Of a DNA stretch of 64,000 nt, positions 46,891 to 55,647 are shown piece after piece. The notes under the pieces were generated by a model. It made no database searches. It saw only the letters and a program-made list of their open reading frames with translations, and had not been told where the DNA came from. Position numbers and translations under genes: made by a program. This stretch comes from Streptococcus cuniculipharyngis (GTDB lineage: Bacteria > Bacillota > Bacilli > Lactobacillales > Streptococcaceae). Every line of letters starts with the position of its first letter. The first letter of the stretch is position 1. The stretch is taken from contig NZ_VOHL01000002.1 in assembly GCF_007859195.1 (NCBI RefSeq), positions 186,001 to 250,000 on the forward strand, given 5' to 3'.

Positions 46891-48777
46891 CTAGTTTGCT
46901 TTACGTTTTCCCTTGATTTTTGCAGCGACTGCCAAGAGACTAGCACCCACTAAACCGGCGACTAAGCCTGAGCGAACACCTGTTTTCGGAAGGTTCCCCT
47001 TAGAATCTTTCTTAGGGCTTGTTGCTTGACTGCTAGATGAACTTGATTGCTCAGTTTCACTAATTGGTTTTTGCGAAGTTGCCAACTTGCTAGCTTTTGA
47101 GGCATGAGCTTCTAGCAAAGCCCAATCTTCCGTCGGTAGGCAAGTATGGTCTGCAAGTGACGCTGAACTCGTCTCTGCTTGAACACCTGCCTCTGATTCC
47201 TGAACAGGACCATCTAGGTAATAGGCTGCTGAACCTGGACCTTGAGGCCCCATTGAGCCATTGATAATGACAAGTCGTGTGCGACTACTGTCTGTTCCTG
47301 TAAACTCTACCCCAGCTGGAATAAGAATGATACCAGCATCACCGACGAACCCCTCTGGCCCAAAATACAACATATCACTGCCTAGCATTTTCACATAGCG
47401 TAACTTCTTCCAGTTATAGAAACCATCATTCAAGCTACCATCTGCTGAAATCGTTAGAACTTTTCCTTCGTTATTGTAGAAAGATTTACCAACGATTGAT
47501 GAGAAATCATTGGCCATCAGACCTTTGACATCAAGCCCTGAACTCTCTGGCGATGGCTTAGGGTTAGTTGCTGACGTGGACGGTGTCGTCACTGTCTTAG
47601 TTGGCGTTGAAGCTGAAATAGGAGACTTAGAGCCTGCTTGGCTAGACTTGTTGAGTTTTCTCCAGTCTAACTTAGAACTATCTAACAAGGTGTAGGCTTC
47701 ATTTGGATTTCCTACGGTAAATCCTTTTTCTTCCACAAGTACCCAGTCGTTCTTCTCAGCTGAGAACTGATAAATTTTTTCAGTTCCTGTTCCTCTTTTC
47801 GTGACCCATGATACCTGACTCACTCGACCATCTGGCAAGACGGAAAAACCACCATGTACCCCAGATTTAACATCTACAAATGCTAATAAGGTCGGAACGC
47901 CATCCTTTAAATAATAAATAGAATCAGCATAGCGAATCTCACTACCATTAGGGGTTGCCCCTGTTATTAATTCCTTGGTTCCATCACCATTGATGTCATA
48001 GAAAGCATAAAAACCTACTGGATCATCAAGATTCGGGTTCCCCTCTGCTGCCACCTTAGATAAGGTTGCCGCATACAAGTCTTCATCATTTTGAGACGCT
48101 ACTGATGCACTTTCTGCCGGTGGCGCTGAGGTTTCTGTTTTAGTAGACCTGGTTACTGTTTCTGTTGCAACTGACGATTCTGTTTTGGATACCTTTTCTG
48201 TTGACTGACTGGTCTCCGATTTAGACTCTGTTTTTGCGGTAGACGAACTTTCTTTGGTCTCAGAAGATGCCACACTTGATGCTGATGAGCTTTCTGATGA
48301 CGAAGAGCTGGTCGTTGTCAATTTCTTGACAAGATTGGTAGGGACCTTATCGACAGAAACAGGCAAGGATTGGCCATTAACGATAACCTTGTAAGAGCCA
48401 TCATCTTGCTGGGTTAGACTAGTCAGAGGAACAACTGTTGCACCACCTTTAAACCAAACACCTACAGTATCAGGATCTGTCTCACTATAGGAAAGCTTAA
48501 CCACACTATTATCCACAGAACTGCTGGCAGGTGTCTGTGACTCTTCCCTTGCAGATTCTGAAGTATCTGTGACAGATACTGATTCTTCCGAAGACGAAAG
48601 CGTTGATGAAGCGTCTACTGACGATGAACTCGTTTCAGAGCTACTTGTTGAACGCTCCGAACTTGTCACCTCCTTAGTCACAACAGATGTATCAGCCTGA
48701 TCTTCAGCCGAAACATTTCCGGAAACCAATAGGGCAGTCGCTGCCAATGAACCTAATAAGATATTTCTTTTTTTCAT
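46891..48777 (-). CDS. LPxTG surface protein with Ser-rich stalk and DUF6287-like domain
   Basis: 628-aa wall-anchored protein. A signal peptide ends near NVSA-ED (residue ~24). Ser/Thr-rich low-complexity blocks (about 25-80 and 150-230) flank a small domain. A beta-rich domain (about 240-365) contains a DINGDGTKEL acidic loop that resembles a calcium-binding DxDxDG site. The region about 415-535 (FSSIVGKSFYNNEGKVLTI...) resembles the DUF6287 domain of Gram-positive lipoproteins. LPKTG, a hydrophobic span and KGKRKAN close the protein. The ATG preferred has GGAG six bases upstream. Its promoter holds a G10 tract, so expression may be phase variable. Function unknown, probably adhesion. Confidence 0.85.
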   Translation of the reverse strand: MKKRNILLGSLAATALLVSGNVSAEDQADTSVVTKEVTSSERSTSSSETSSSSVDASSTLSSSEESVSVTDTSESAREESQTPASSSVDNSVVKLSYSETDPDTVGVWFKGGATVVPLTSLTQQDDGSYKVIVNGQSLPVSVDKVPTNLVKKLTTTSSSSSESSSASSVASSETKESSSTAKTESKSETSQSTEKVSKTESSVATETVTRSTKTETSAPPAESASVASQNDEDLYAATLSKVAAEGNPNLDDPVGFYAFYDINGDGTKELITGATPNGSEIRYADSIYYLKDGVPTLLAFVDVKSGVHGGFSVLPDGRVSQVSWVTKRGTGTEKIYQFSAEKNDWVLVEEKGFTVGNPNEAYTLLDSSKLDWRKLNKSSQAGSKSPISASTPTKTVTTPSTSATNPKPSPESSGLDVKGLMANDFSSIVGKSFYNNEGKVLTISADGSLNDGFYNWKKLRYVKMLGSDMLYFGPEGFVGDAGIILIPAGVEFTGTDSSRTRLVIINGSMGPQGPGSAAYYLDGPVQESEAGVQAETSSASLADHTCLPTEDWALLEAHASKASKLATSQKPISETEQSSSSSSQATSPKKDSKGNLPKTGVRSGLVAGLVGASLLAVAAKIKGKRKAN

Positions 48778-48817
48778 CACATTCTCCTTTTAAAATGTTA
48801 TATCGTCTATATCCATC

Positions 48818-48848
48818 ATTTTAAAGCACCCCCCCCCCGATTTGTCAA
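48818..48848 (-). promoter_or_regulatory. Phase-variable-type promoter with G10 spacer tract
   Basis: Minus strand: consensus TTGACA (-35), a 19-base spacer, TAAAAT (-10). The spacer is four bases, ten consecutive G (48829-48838), then five bases. Two fewer G would give the optimal 17-base spacer, so slippage should switch promoter strength. Confidence 0.8.
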
Positions 48849-49067
48849 GTATTTTACGTCATCATCTCGACATTTATTTGACTATCACTGACGTTATACC
48901 TCAAAAAACGAAAGATTCACATTATTATTTTATAAAGTTACTGTTTATCCCTATAATAGTTGAAAATATTAACTAGATATCTCTGGGCTCGCCTTAAGAC
49001 TAGCAACTCTTCTTTTGTTATCTTACTCAAATCTGCCTCGGCTAGTGGAAAGAAAACGATTAGCATT

Positions 49068-49095
49068 TTGACTTACCGCATAAACATGGTATAAT
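49068..49095 (+). promoter_or_regulatory. ybaB promoter
   Basis: TTGACT, 16 bases, TATAAT with TGG before the -10. The 220 bases between it and the surface-protein promoter show nothing recognisable. Confidence 0.8.
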
Positions 49096-49101
49096 GAGGA
49101 A

Positions 49102-49170
49102 TGGAAATCAAGCTAGGGGAACCGACAACCCCCGCAACGGCTAATCCTTCCCCTACTAGACAAATACTGC
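49102..49170 (+). ncRNA. Structured 5' leader of ybaB
   Basis: The leader contains TAGGGGAA paired with TTCCCCTA across about 26 bases. Inside the loop are a CCG/CGG pair and a CCCCC run that can compete for the GGGG of the main stem. Two mutually exclusive pairings suggest a cis-regulatory RNA or a T-less protective hairpin. It does not match the SRP RNA core. Confidence 0.45.
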
Positions 49171-49203
49171 CAAATTTTCAAGAATTAAGGAGACTAGAGA
49201 CCC

Positions 49204-49503
49204 ATGATGAATATGCAAAACATGATGCGCCAGGCACAAAAACTACAAAAGCAAATGGAGAAAAGTCAGGCTGAGTTGGCTGCCACAACCTTTACTGGCA
49301 AATCTGCCCAAGACCTAGTGATTGCAACCTTTACTGGTGATAAAAAGCTAGTGTCGATTGACTTTAAAACAGATGTTGTTGATCCTGAGGACGTGGAAAC
49401 TCTACAAGACATGACCACTCAGGCCATCAATGATGCCCTAGATCAAATTGATGAGGCCACCAAAAAAAGTCTCGGTGCCTTCGCTGGCAAACTGCCTTTC
49501 TAA
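49204..49503 (+). CDS. ybaB: YbaB/EbfC family nucleoid-associated protein
   Basis: 99-aa DNA-binding protein. It starts [20 protein letters not shown] with the long first helix, followed by the short beta unit [18 protein letters not shown] and a second helix ending [10 protein letters not shown]. Family members bind DNA as tweezers-shaped dimers and are usually near dnaX/recR; here it is alone. AAGGAG is 11 bases ahead of the ATG, a rather wide spacing. Confidence 0.93.
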   Translation: MMNMQNMMRQAQKLQKQMEKSQAELAATTFTGKSAQDLVIATFTGDKKLVSIDFKTDVVDPEDVETLQDMTTQAINDALDQIDEATKKSLGAFAGKLPF

Positions 49504-49538
49504 GAAAAAATCGCCTCCAGCTAACTGGGGCGTTTTTT
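49504..49538. terminator. Bidirectional terminator between ybaB and the exonuclease gene
   Basis: CGCC.CCAG-CTAA-CTGG.GCG stem flanked by AAAAAA and TTTTTT. Confidence 0.92.
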
Positions 49539-50130
49539 ATTGGTCAAAGAAAGCAGCCAAGTCAAGATTGGCAAAGGGATTGTTGGTCACATTTTCCTGT
49601 TTTTGGAGCAAATCTTTATTATCATCAAGTTCCAAAAATTTTTCATAGACCAGGGCGGTCATGCGGGCGTCCTCCAAACTATCATGCCCCTTACCCTGAA
49701 TACCAAGAAAATCAGCTACCGTCTGCAATTTGAGATTAGCAATGCCATTCAAATCACGACTGCGACGCTCAAAGGCCTCTTCATAAACATCATGCCGGTA
49801 AGAACTGGTCAAGTCCAAACCATTATCCACTAAAATAGGCAGGTCACTCTTGCCAGCATTGTAGCCAATCAAGGGGCGCTCGCCAATAAATTGAACAAAG
49901 TCAGCCAAAACCTGTTCGATAGGCGGAGCTTGATTGATTTTTTCCTGAGTAATCCCTGTCAGGCCGTTAATAAAACTCTGCAAGGGCACTGACGAATAAA
50001 CATAAGAATCAAACTGGGCTACTTCGTGCCCTTCCTGCATGGCAACCGCCGACAACTGAATGATATGACTAACCCCAGCCACCGTGTTAAACTCCAAATC
50101 AAAGGCAATGTAATCTCGTAATCTTTCCAT
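49537..50130 (-). CDS. DEDDh 3'-5' exonuclease (DnaQ/RNase T-like)
   Basis: 197-aa exonuclease. The metal motifs are FDLEFNTVAG (Exo I, about residue 10), GYNAGKSDLPIL (Exo II, with Asp) and KGHDSLEDARMTALVY (Exo III with His). The start chosen has AAGGG five bases before it. No polymerase domain is attached, so it may act in proofreading, RNA processing or repair; substrate not deducible. It is downstream of the rocS gene but separated by a terminator. Confidence 0.88.
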   Translation of the reverse strand: MERLRDYIAFDLEFNTVAGVSHIIQLSAVAMQEGHEVAQFDSYVYSSVPLQSFINGLTGITQEKINQAPPIEQVLADFVQFIGERPLIGYNAGKSDLPILVDNGLDLTSSYRHDVYEEAFERRSRDLNGIANLKLQTVADFLGIQGKGHDSLEDARMTALVYEKFLELDDNKDLLQKQENVTNNPFANLDLAAFFDQ

Positions 50131-50145
50131 TATTTCCCTTCTCAT

Positions 50146-50168
50146 CAAAAAAGACCAGAAAATTCCAG
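50146..50168 (-). terminator. rocS terminator
   Basis: AGACTGGAA / UCUGGUCU-type stem with two G-U pairs, followed by TTTTTT on the minus strand. Confidence 0.65.
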
Positions 50169-50172
50169 TCTC

Positions 50173-50706
50173 TTACTTAGCCCCAAAAAGACGGCTGAAA
50201 AACCCCTTTTTCCCCTCAGCCTTGGTCTGGATTTCCTCAACTTGGGTGCGCGCCTGATCAACCTCAGCCTTGGCCTCATCCAATTCTAACTTGAGGGTGT
50301 CTTTGTCTGCCATGGCCTTAGCAGTCAACTGTTGTTGCTGGTCTAACTGCTTGTCCTTCTCTGCAATCTGCACGTCCTTGACCCGAATCTGCTCGTCCTT
50401 CTTCTCAATCTGCAGATCTTTGGCCTTGAGCTGCTCATAAAGACGAGCAATTTCATCATTTTTTTCATCAACCAGGATTTCCAACAATTCACGCTGCTTG
50501 GTCTCCTCACTGACTGGCTCATCTTCAAAAATAGTCTTCTTATAAATTTCTTCCAGCTTAATCAAGCCACTACGTTTGACTACGGTGACCCCTTTATCGT
50601 TTTTTTCAAGATCTTCTTCAGGTAGATTCTTAACACGATTATTAACCGCTTGACGACTGACCCCTAAGATTTCTGCCAGTTCGCTGACCGTTTTTTCTAC
50701 TCCCAT
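50173..50706 (-). CDS. rocS: RocS-type chromosome segregation regulator (DUF536)
   Basis: 177-aa protein with an N-terminal HTH (TVSELAEILGVSRQAVNNRV, about residues 6-25). A long coiled coil rich in Lys, Asp, Glu and Gln follows (about 70-165, with heptad-like KDEQIRVKDVQIAEKD). The C-terminal amphipathic stretch KKGFFSRLFGAK could dip into the membrane. This HTH-coiled coil-amphipathic helix plan is that of pneumococcal RocS, which links chromosome segregation with capsule and cell division. Assignment rests on architecture. Confidence 0.82.
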   Translation of the reverse strand: MGVEKTVSELAEILGVSRQAVNNRVKNLPEEDLEKNDKGVTVVKRSGLIKLEEIYKKTIFEDEPVSEETKQRELLEILVDEKNDEIARLYEQLKAKDLQIEKKDEQIRVKDVQIAEKDKQLDQQQQLTAKAMADKDTLKLELDEAKAEVDQARTQVEEIQTKAEGKKGFFSRLFGAK

Positions 50707-50805
50707 GACTATCCTCTTTTAATCATTTCTTACTATAAATACTATCACAATCACCTTTTTCTGTCAATTTTTGAAATATTAGCAATTCCTAAGGCAATAT
50801 GGTAA

Positions 50806-51999
<1,194 letters not shown>

Positions 52000-52045
52000 T
52001 TGCCACCTGTCCAGTAACCCAACAAGAAAGAAAAAAACAACTAAT

Positions 52046-52074
52046 AAAAAGCTTAGCCAACACTAAGCTTTTTT
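52046..52074. terminator. Bidirectional terminator between YhiN and threonine aldolase genes
   Basis: AAAAGCTTAG / CTAAGCTTTT arms with A and T runs on both sides. Confidence 0.92.
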
Positions 52075-52081
52075 CTTACTC

Positions 52082-53107
52082 TTAAAGCACTGCCCTCAAA
52101 CCATCAATATCAGCCTGAGTGGTTGACCAACTGGTGGCTAGACGGATAACGGTGTGATTATCGTCATATTTTTCCCAGAAACTATAGGCTACGTTCTGGG
52201 CTAAATCTGCTAATTTGTCATTAAGCACAATGACAAATTGCTGATTGGTTGGACTGTCAAGGTAAAAGCGATAACCTTTTTCACGCAGGATAGCTTTGAG
52301 TTGCTCCGCCAAATCAATAGCCTGACGACCAATCTTAAGATAGAGGTCATCCGTGAAGAAACGGTCAAATTGAACACCAAACAAGCGCCCCTTGGCCGCC
52401 AAGGCACCATGATGTTTGACAATGGTTGTGAACTGCTTGGGCATATTTCCTTTGGTGAAGACGACTGCTTCCCCTGCCAGGGCACCCATCTTGGTCCCAC
52501 CAATGTAGAAAACGTCAGTCAGCTCGGCAATGGTCTCCAAATCCACATCCGTTTCCTTGGCTGCCAAGCCATACCCTAGGCGAGCCCCATCTAAGAACAG
52601 AGGGAGTTCATGTTCCCGGCAAATCTCTGCCAAATCCGTCAATTCCTGCTTGCTATAAAGGGTGCCATACTCCGTTGGGTGAGAGATATAAACCATGCCT
52701 GGAAAGACCATGTGGTTATGATTGCCATCCCCATAAAAATCCGCCAAATAGCTGGCCAAATCCGTCGCCTTCATCTTGCCCTCATGCGAGGGAAGAGTCA
52801 AGACCTTGTGACCTGTAAATTCAATAGCTCCTGCCTCATGGACCGCAATATGACCCGTCTCAACGGCAAGAACGCCTTCATAAGTCTTCAAAAGACTGGC
52901 GATAACCACCTGATTGGTCTGGGTGCCTCCCGCCAAAAAACTGACCTGAGCATCCGGACAGGCAGTTGCCTCCTTGATTTTCTCACTAGCCCTTTGGCAA
53001 TAAAAATCCAAACCATAGCCAGCTAAATTCTCCTCATTGGTCTCAATCAAGGCCTGTAAAAGCTCTGGATGGACACCTTCATTATAGTCATTTTCAAAAT
53101 GTAACAT
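52082..53107 (-). CDS. ltaE: Low-specificity L-threonine aldolase
   Basis: 341-aa fold-type I PLP enzyme cleaving threonine to glycine and acetaldehyde. The PLP-lysine is in YIGGTKMGALAGEAVVF (about residue 205). The Asp of the cofactor site is in LPLFLDGARLGYGL (about 170), and the N-terminus has FENDYNEGVHPELL. It follows tsaD by nine bases and looks like the last gene of that operon. A link to threonine supply for t6A synthesis is only speculation. Confidence 0.9.
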   Translation of the reverse strand: MLHFENDYNEGVHPELLQALIETNEENLAGYGLDFYCQRASEKIKEATACPDAQVSFLAGGTQTNQVVIASLLKTYEGVLAVETGHIAVHEAGAIEFTGHKVLTLPSHEGKMKATDLASYLADFYGDGNHNHMVFPGMVYISHPTEYGTLYSKQELTDLAEICREHELPLFLDGARLGYGLAAKETDVDLETIAELTDVFYIGGTKMGALAGEAVVFTKGNMPKQFTTIVKHHGALAAKGRLFGVQFDRFFTDDLYLKIGRQAIDLAEQLKAILREKGYRFYLDSPTNQQFVIVLNDKLADLAQNVAYSFWEKYDDNHTVIRLATSWSTTQADIDGLRAVL

Positions 53108-53116
53108 ATATAATAA

Positions 53117-54133
53117 TCACTCACTTTCTAAATAATCAAAGGCCAAACTGGACTTGGCATTGAGAGCCAAGTCAGCAAGATTTCCCTTGGCATACTCTAG
53201 CTCAGCAGCATAGGCAATCATGCCAGCATTGTCCCCACAAAGACGTAAAGGCGGCACGATAAGGTCGAGCTCAGCTGGTAAGTCAGCCGCTAAACGTTGA
53301 CGCAAGCCCTGATTGGCTGCCACACCACCTGCCAAAACCAAGGTCTTGACTGGATACTGCTGCAAGGCTTTTGCTAGCTTGGCCGCTAAAATATCTAGCA
53401 CCGCAGCTTGAAAAGAAGCACACAAGTCTTCCAAAACCAGCTCTTCTTCCTTTTGTTGGGCATTATGGTGCAGATTGATAAAAGCCGATTTCAGCCCTGA
53501 GAAAGAAAAATCAAGATTATCTTCCTTAATCATGGCTCTTGGGAAATGATAAACATCCTGACCCTGACGGGCTAATTCATCAATTTGACGACCTGCTGGA
53601 TAAGGCAAACCCATGACGCGGCCAACCTTGTCATAGGCCTCTCCAACCGCATCATCTCTGGTTTCCCCAATGATTTTATAGTCACCAGGCTTTTCCACAT
53701 AGACCAATTCCGTATGACCCCCACTGACCAAGAGAGCCAAAAGGGGATAGGTCAAGTCTTTGACCGCCTGGGCGGCCATCAAATGGCCTGCCATGTGATT
53801 GACAGGGATTAGGGGAAGACCATGAGCCCAAGCAAAGGCCTTGGCTGCCGCTAAACCAACCAAGAGAGCCCCCACCAGACCCGGACCGTAAGTCACTGCC
53901 ACGCCAGTTAAATCCTTGGGCGTCACATCAGCTTCAGCCAGGGCTTCTTCAATACAACGGGTAATCACTTCAACATGATGGCGGCTAGCAACCTCTGGAA
54001 CCACCCCACCAAACCGCTGATGACTGCTGACCTGGCTAGCAATCACATTGGTCACCAACTGCTTATCTCTCAAAATCGCCACACTGGTCTCATCACATGA
54101 TGACTCAATGGCTAAAAAAATTTTTTCTGTCAT
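53117..54133 (-). CDS. tsaD: tRNA threonylcarbamoyladenosine transferase TsaD
   Basis: 338-aa catalytic subunit of t6A formation at A37 of ANN-decoding tRNAs. It begins [21 protein letters not shown]. The metal-binding HxxxH is [10 protein letters not shown] (about residues 110-119). The sugar-kinase-like nucleotide loops [12 protein letters not shown] and [13 protein letters not shown] are present. It is encoded with tsaB and rimI as in other Firmicutes; TsaE and TsaC are not in the window. Confidence 0.97.
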   Translation of the reverse strand: MTEKIFLAIESSCDETSVAILRDKQLVTNVIASQVSSHQRFGGVVPEVASRHHVEVITRCIEEALAEADVTPKDLTGVAVTYGPGLVGALLVGLAAAKAFAWAHGLPLIPVNHMAGHLMAAQAVKDLTYPLLALLVSGGHTELVYVEKPGDYKIIGETRDDAVGEAYDKVGRVMGLPYPAGRQIDELARQGQDVYHFPRAMIKEDNLDFSFSGLKSAFINLHHNAQQKEEELVLEDLCASFQAAVLDILAAKLAKALQQYPVKTLVLAGGVAANQGLRQRLAADLPAELDLIVPPLRLCGDNAGMIAYAAELEYAKGNLADLALNAKSSLAFDYLESE

Positions 54134-54139
54134 CTCTTC

Positions 54140-54586
54140 CTACTCACGTTTCATTATCAGGGCATCTTCCACCGGGTTATGGTAGTAGTTTTTTCGTTGG
54201 CCAATTGGCTCAAAACCAAATGTCTGGTAAAGATACTGGGCGGCCACATTCGACTGACGAACCTCTAAAAAGATACTGGACTGCTCTTCGGACAAACTCT
54301 GGAGCAACCGCTTGGCAATCCCCCGTCCCTGATAGGCTCGTTTGACCGCTAAATTAGTCAGCTCCAGCTCGCCCATCAAATCTTGCAAGGCCAAAAAACC
54401 AACCAAGTCGCCCGCTTGTTCGGCAAAAAAATAAGTGGTGTTGCCTTGGGTCACATCTGCTTCAATCTGAGCTAGGCTCCAAGGAGACTGCTCATAGACA
54501 TCTCTTAAAATAGCATAGATGCCTTGCACTTGGTCTTGTAAGCTCTGCCTAGACCCATTTGATATAGTCAGCTTTGTCGTCGTCAT
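54140..54586 (-). CDS. rimI: Ribosomal protein bS18-alanine N-acetyltransferase RimI
   Basis: 148-aa GNAT acetyltransferase. The acetyl-CoA loop RAYQGRGIAKRLL (about residues 83-95) and the late motif AAQYLYQTFGFEPIG are clear. The start overlaps tsaB by 38 bases, with no shorter ATG that would keep the GNAT fold. Both genes read intact in different frames, so the overlap seems genuine. It is translationally coupled to tsaB. Confidence 0.9.
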   Translation of the reverse strand: MTTTKLTISNGSRQSLQDQVQGIYAILRDVYEQSPWSLAQIEADVTQGNTTYFFAEQAGDLVGFLALQDLMGELELTNLAVKRAYQGRGIAKRLLQSLSEEQSSIFLEVRQSNVAAQYLYQTFGFEPIGQRKNYYHNPVEDALIMKRE

Positions 54587-55235
54587 GCTCTTTCAACCAA
54601 TTTTCTTCTGCTTCAACCCGCTTAAGGTAGTTAGGGACAAAATCATGAACCTCTGCCACTGGCGGCAGGTCTTGGGCCAAGCGACCAATCAAGCTAGCCG
54701 ACGGTAAGGTCGGACAAATCTTTGCCTGAGGCAGGGCTGCTGCAATCTGCTGGCTAAAGTTAGCAACTTCACCAACAAAGCAAACCTGATCCCAAGCCGC
54801 AGCCATCTCCAAAACCTGATTAAAATCCAAGTAGCCTTCTCTTTGCACCGCTCTGCCATTGGCATAAAAACCAGCATAAACGTGGTTGCGTCTAGCGTCA
54901 ATAAGGGGGATCAAAATCCCATCAAAATCCTGGTCAGTCAGGGCCTGTAAACTAGAGACCCCTACCAAATCAATTCCTAGAGTATAGGCCAGGGTCTTAG
55001 CCGTCGCTACAGCCATGCGTAAACCCGTATAAGAACCCGGTCCCTGAGCCACTGCAATACGGTCCAGGTCTTGCGGTGTCCAACCCAGTGACTGCATGAG
55101 AAAATCAATGGTGGGCATGAGGGTCACACTGTGATTTTGCTTGAGATTAAGGCTGGTCTGAGCCAAAATGGTCTGGTCTTGCAAAATTGCCACTGACAAG
55201 GCTAGGCTTGAGCTATCAAAGGCTAAAACTTTCAT
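54549..55235 (-). CDS. tsaB: t6A synthesis partner protein TsaB
   Basis: 228-aa inactive TsaD paralogue that organises the t6A complex. Its N-terminus MKVLAFDSSSLALSVAIL and the loop AQGPGSYTGLRMAVATAK (about residues 63-80) are diagnostic. First gene of tsaB-rimI-tsaD-ltaE. The C-terminal ~40 residues are charged and variable, as usual. Confidence 0.94.
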   Translation of the reverse strand: MKVLAFDSSSLALSVAILQDQTILAQTSLNLKQNHSVTLMPTIDFLMQSLGWTPQDLDRIAVAQGPGSYTGLRMAVATAKTLAYTLGIDLVGVSSLQALTDQDFDGILIPLIDARRNHVYAGFYANGRAVQREGYLDFNQVLEMAAAWDQVCFVGEVANFSQQIAAALPQAKICPTLPSASLIGRLAQDLPPVAEVHDFVPNYLKRVEAEENWLKEHDDDKADYIKWV

Positions 55236-55252
55236 CTTTGCTACTTCCTTAC

Positions 55253-55282
55253 TTGATTCTACCTCTTATTTTATGATATAAT
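55253..55282 (+). promoter_or_regulatory. rpoY-rnjA promoter
   Basis: TTGATT, 18 bases, TATAAT preceded by TGA (extended -10). It predicts a 5' untranslated leader of roughly 125 bases. Confidence 0.75.
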
Positions 55283-55341
55283 TGACATAATTGCAACGAA
55301 TCAAGGTTAAATCTACTACACAAAATTTAAGATTGAAATTC

Positions 55342-55377
55342 GTCAAGTTGAGCTATGTTATCAAACTTGACCTTTTC
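55342..55377 (+). promoter_or_regulatory. Leader hairpin upstream of rpoY-rnjA
   Basis: GTCAAGTT and AACTTGAC form a perfect 8-bp stem across 14 bases, followed by CTTTTCT. It could be an attenuator or a site for RNase processing in the long leader. Confidence 0.5.
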
Positions 55378-55415
55378 TACATGGCTGATTTGACCGGTAC
55401 AAGGAAAGGAAACTT

Positions 55416-55646
55416 ATGATTTACAAAGTATTTTATCAAGAAGCTAAAGACCGCAGTCCCCGCCGTGAACAAACCAAGGCCCTCTATCTAGAGATTGACA
55501 GCAAAGACGAGCTAGCTGGGCGTATCGCTGCTCGCGAATTGGTTGAAACACACACTGCCTACAATATCGAACATATCGAACGTCTATCTGATAAACACCT
55601 TGAATACGAAAAAGAATCAGGCGCTTTTGTCTTAACGGAGTTCTAA
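55416..55646 (+). CDS. rpoY: RNA polymerase epsilon subunit RpoY
   Basis: 76-aa small subunit of Firmicute RNA polymerase (formerly YkzG/DUF1447). It starts [20 protein letters not shown] and contains [22 protein letters not shown], the family core. AAGGAAAGGA precedes the ATG. It is one base from rnjA, the conserved partner. Confidence 0.94.
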   Translation: MIYKVFYQEAKDRSPRREQTKALYLEIDSKDELAGRIAARELVETHTAYNIEHIERLSDKHLEYEKESGAFVLTEF

Positions 55647-55647
55647 C

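Noticed and set aside
46891-48777. Serine-rich repeat glycoprotein with accessory Sec export
   Set aside because: The Ser-rich blocks are short and irregular, the signal peptide is of ordinary length, and no secA2/secY2 or glycosyltransferase genes adjoin it.
49098-49175. Small SRP (4.5S) RNA
   Set aside because: The conserved apical GGAAGG/AGCAGC core is missing; the structure sits in the ybaB leader instead.
54549-54586. Frameshifted tsaB-rimI fusion
   Set aside because: Both proteins are complete for their families, and the 38-base overlap gives each a proper terminus.
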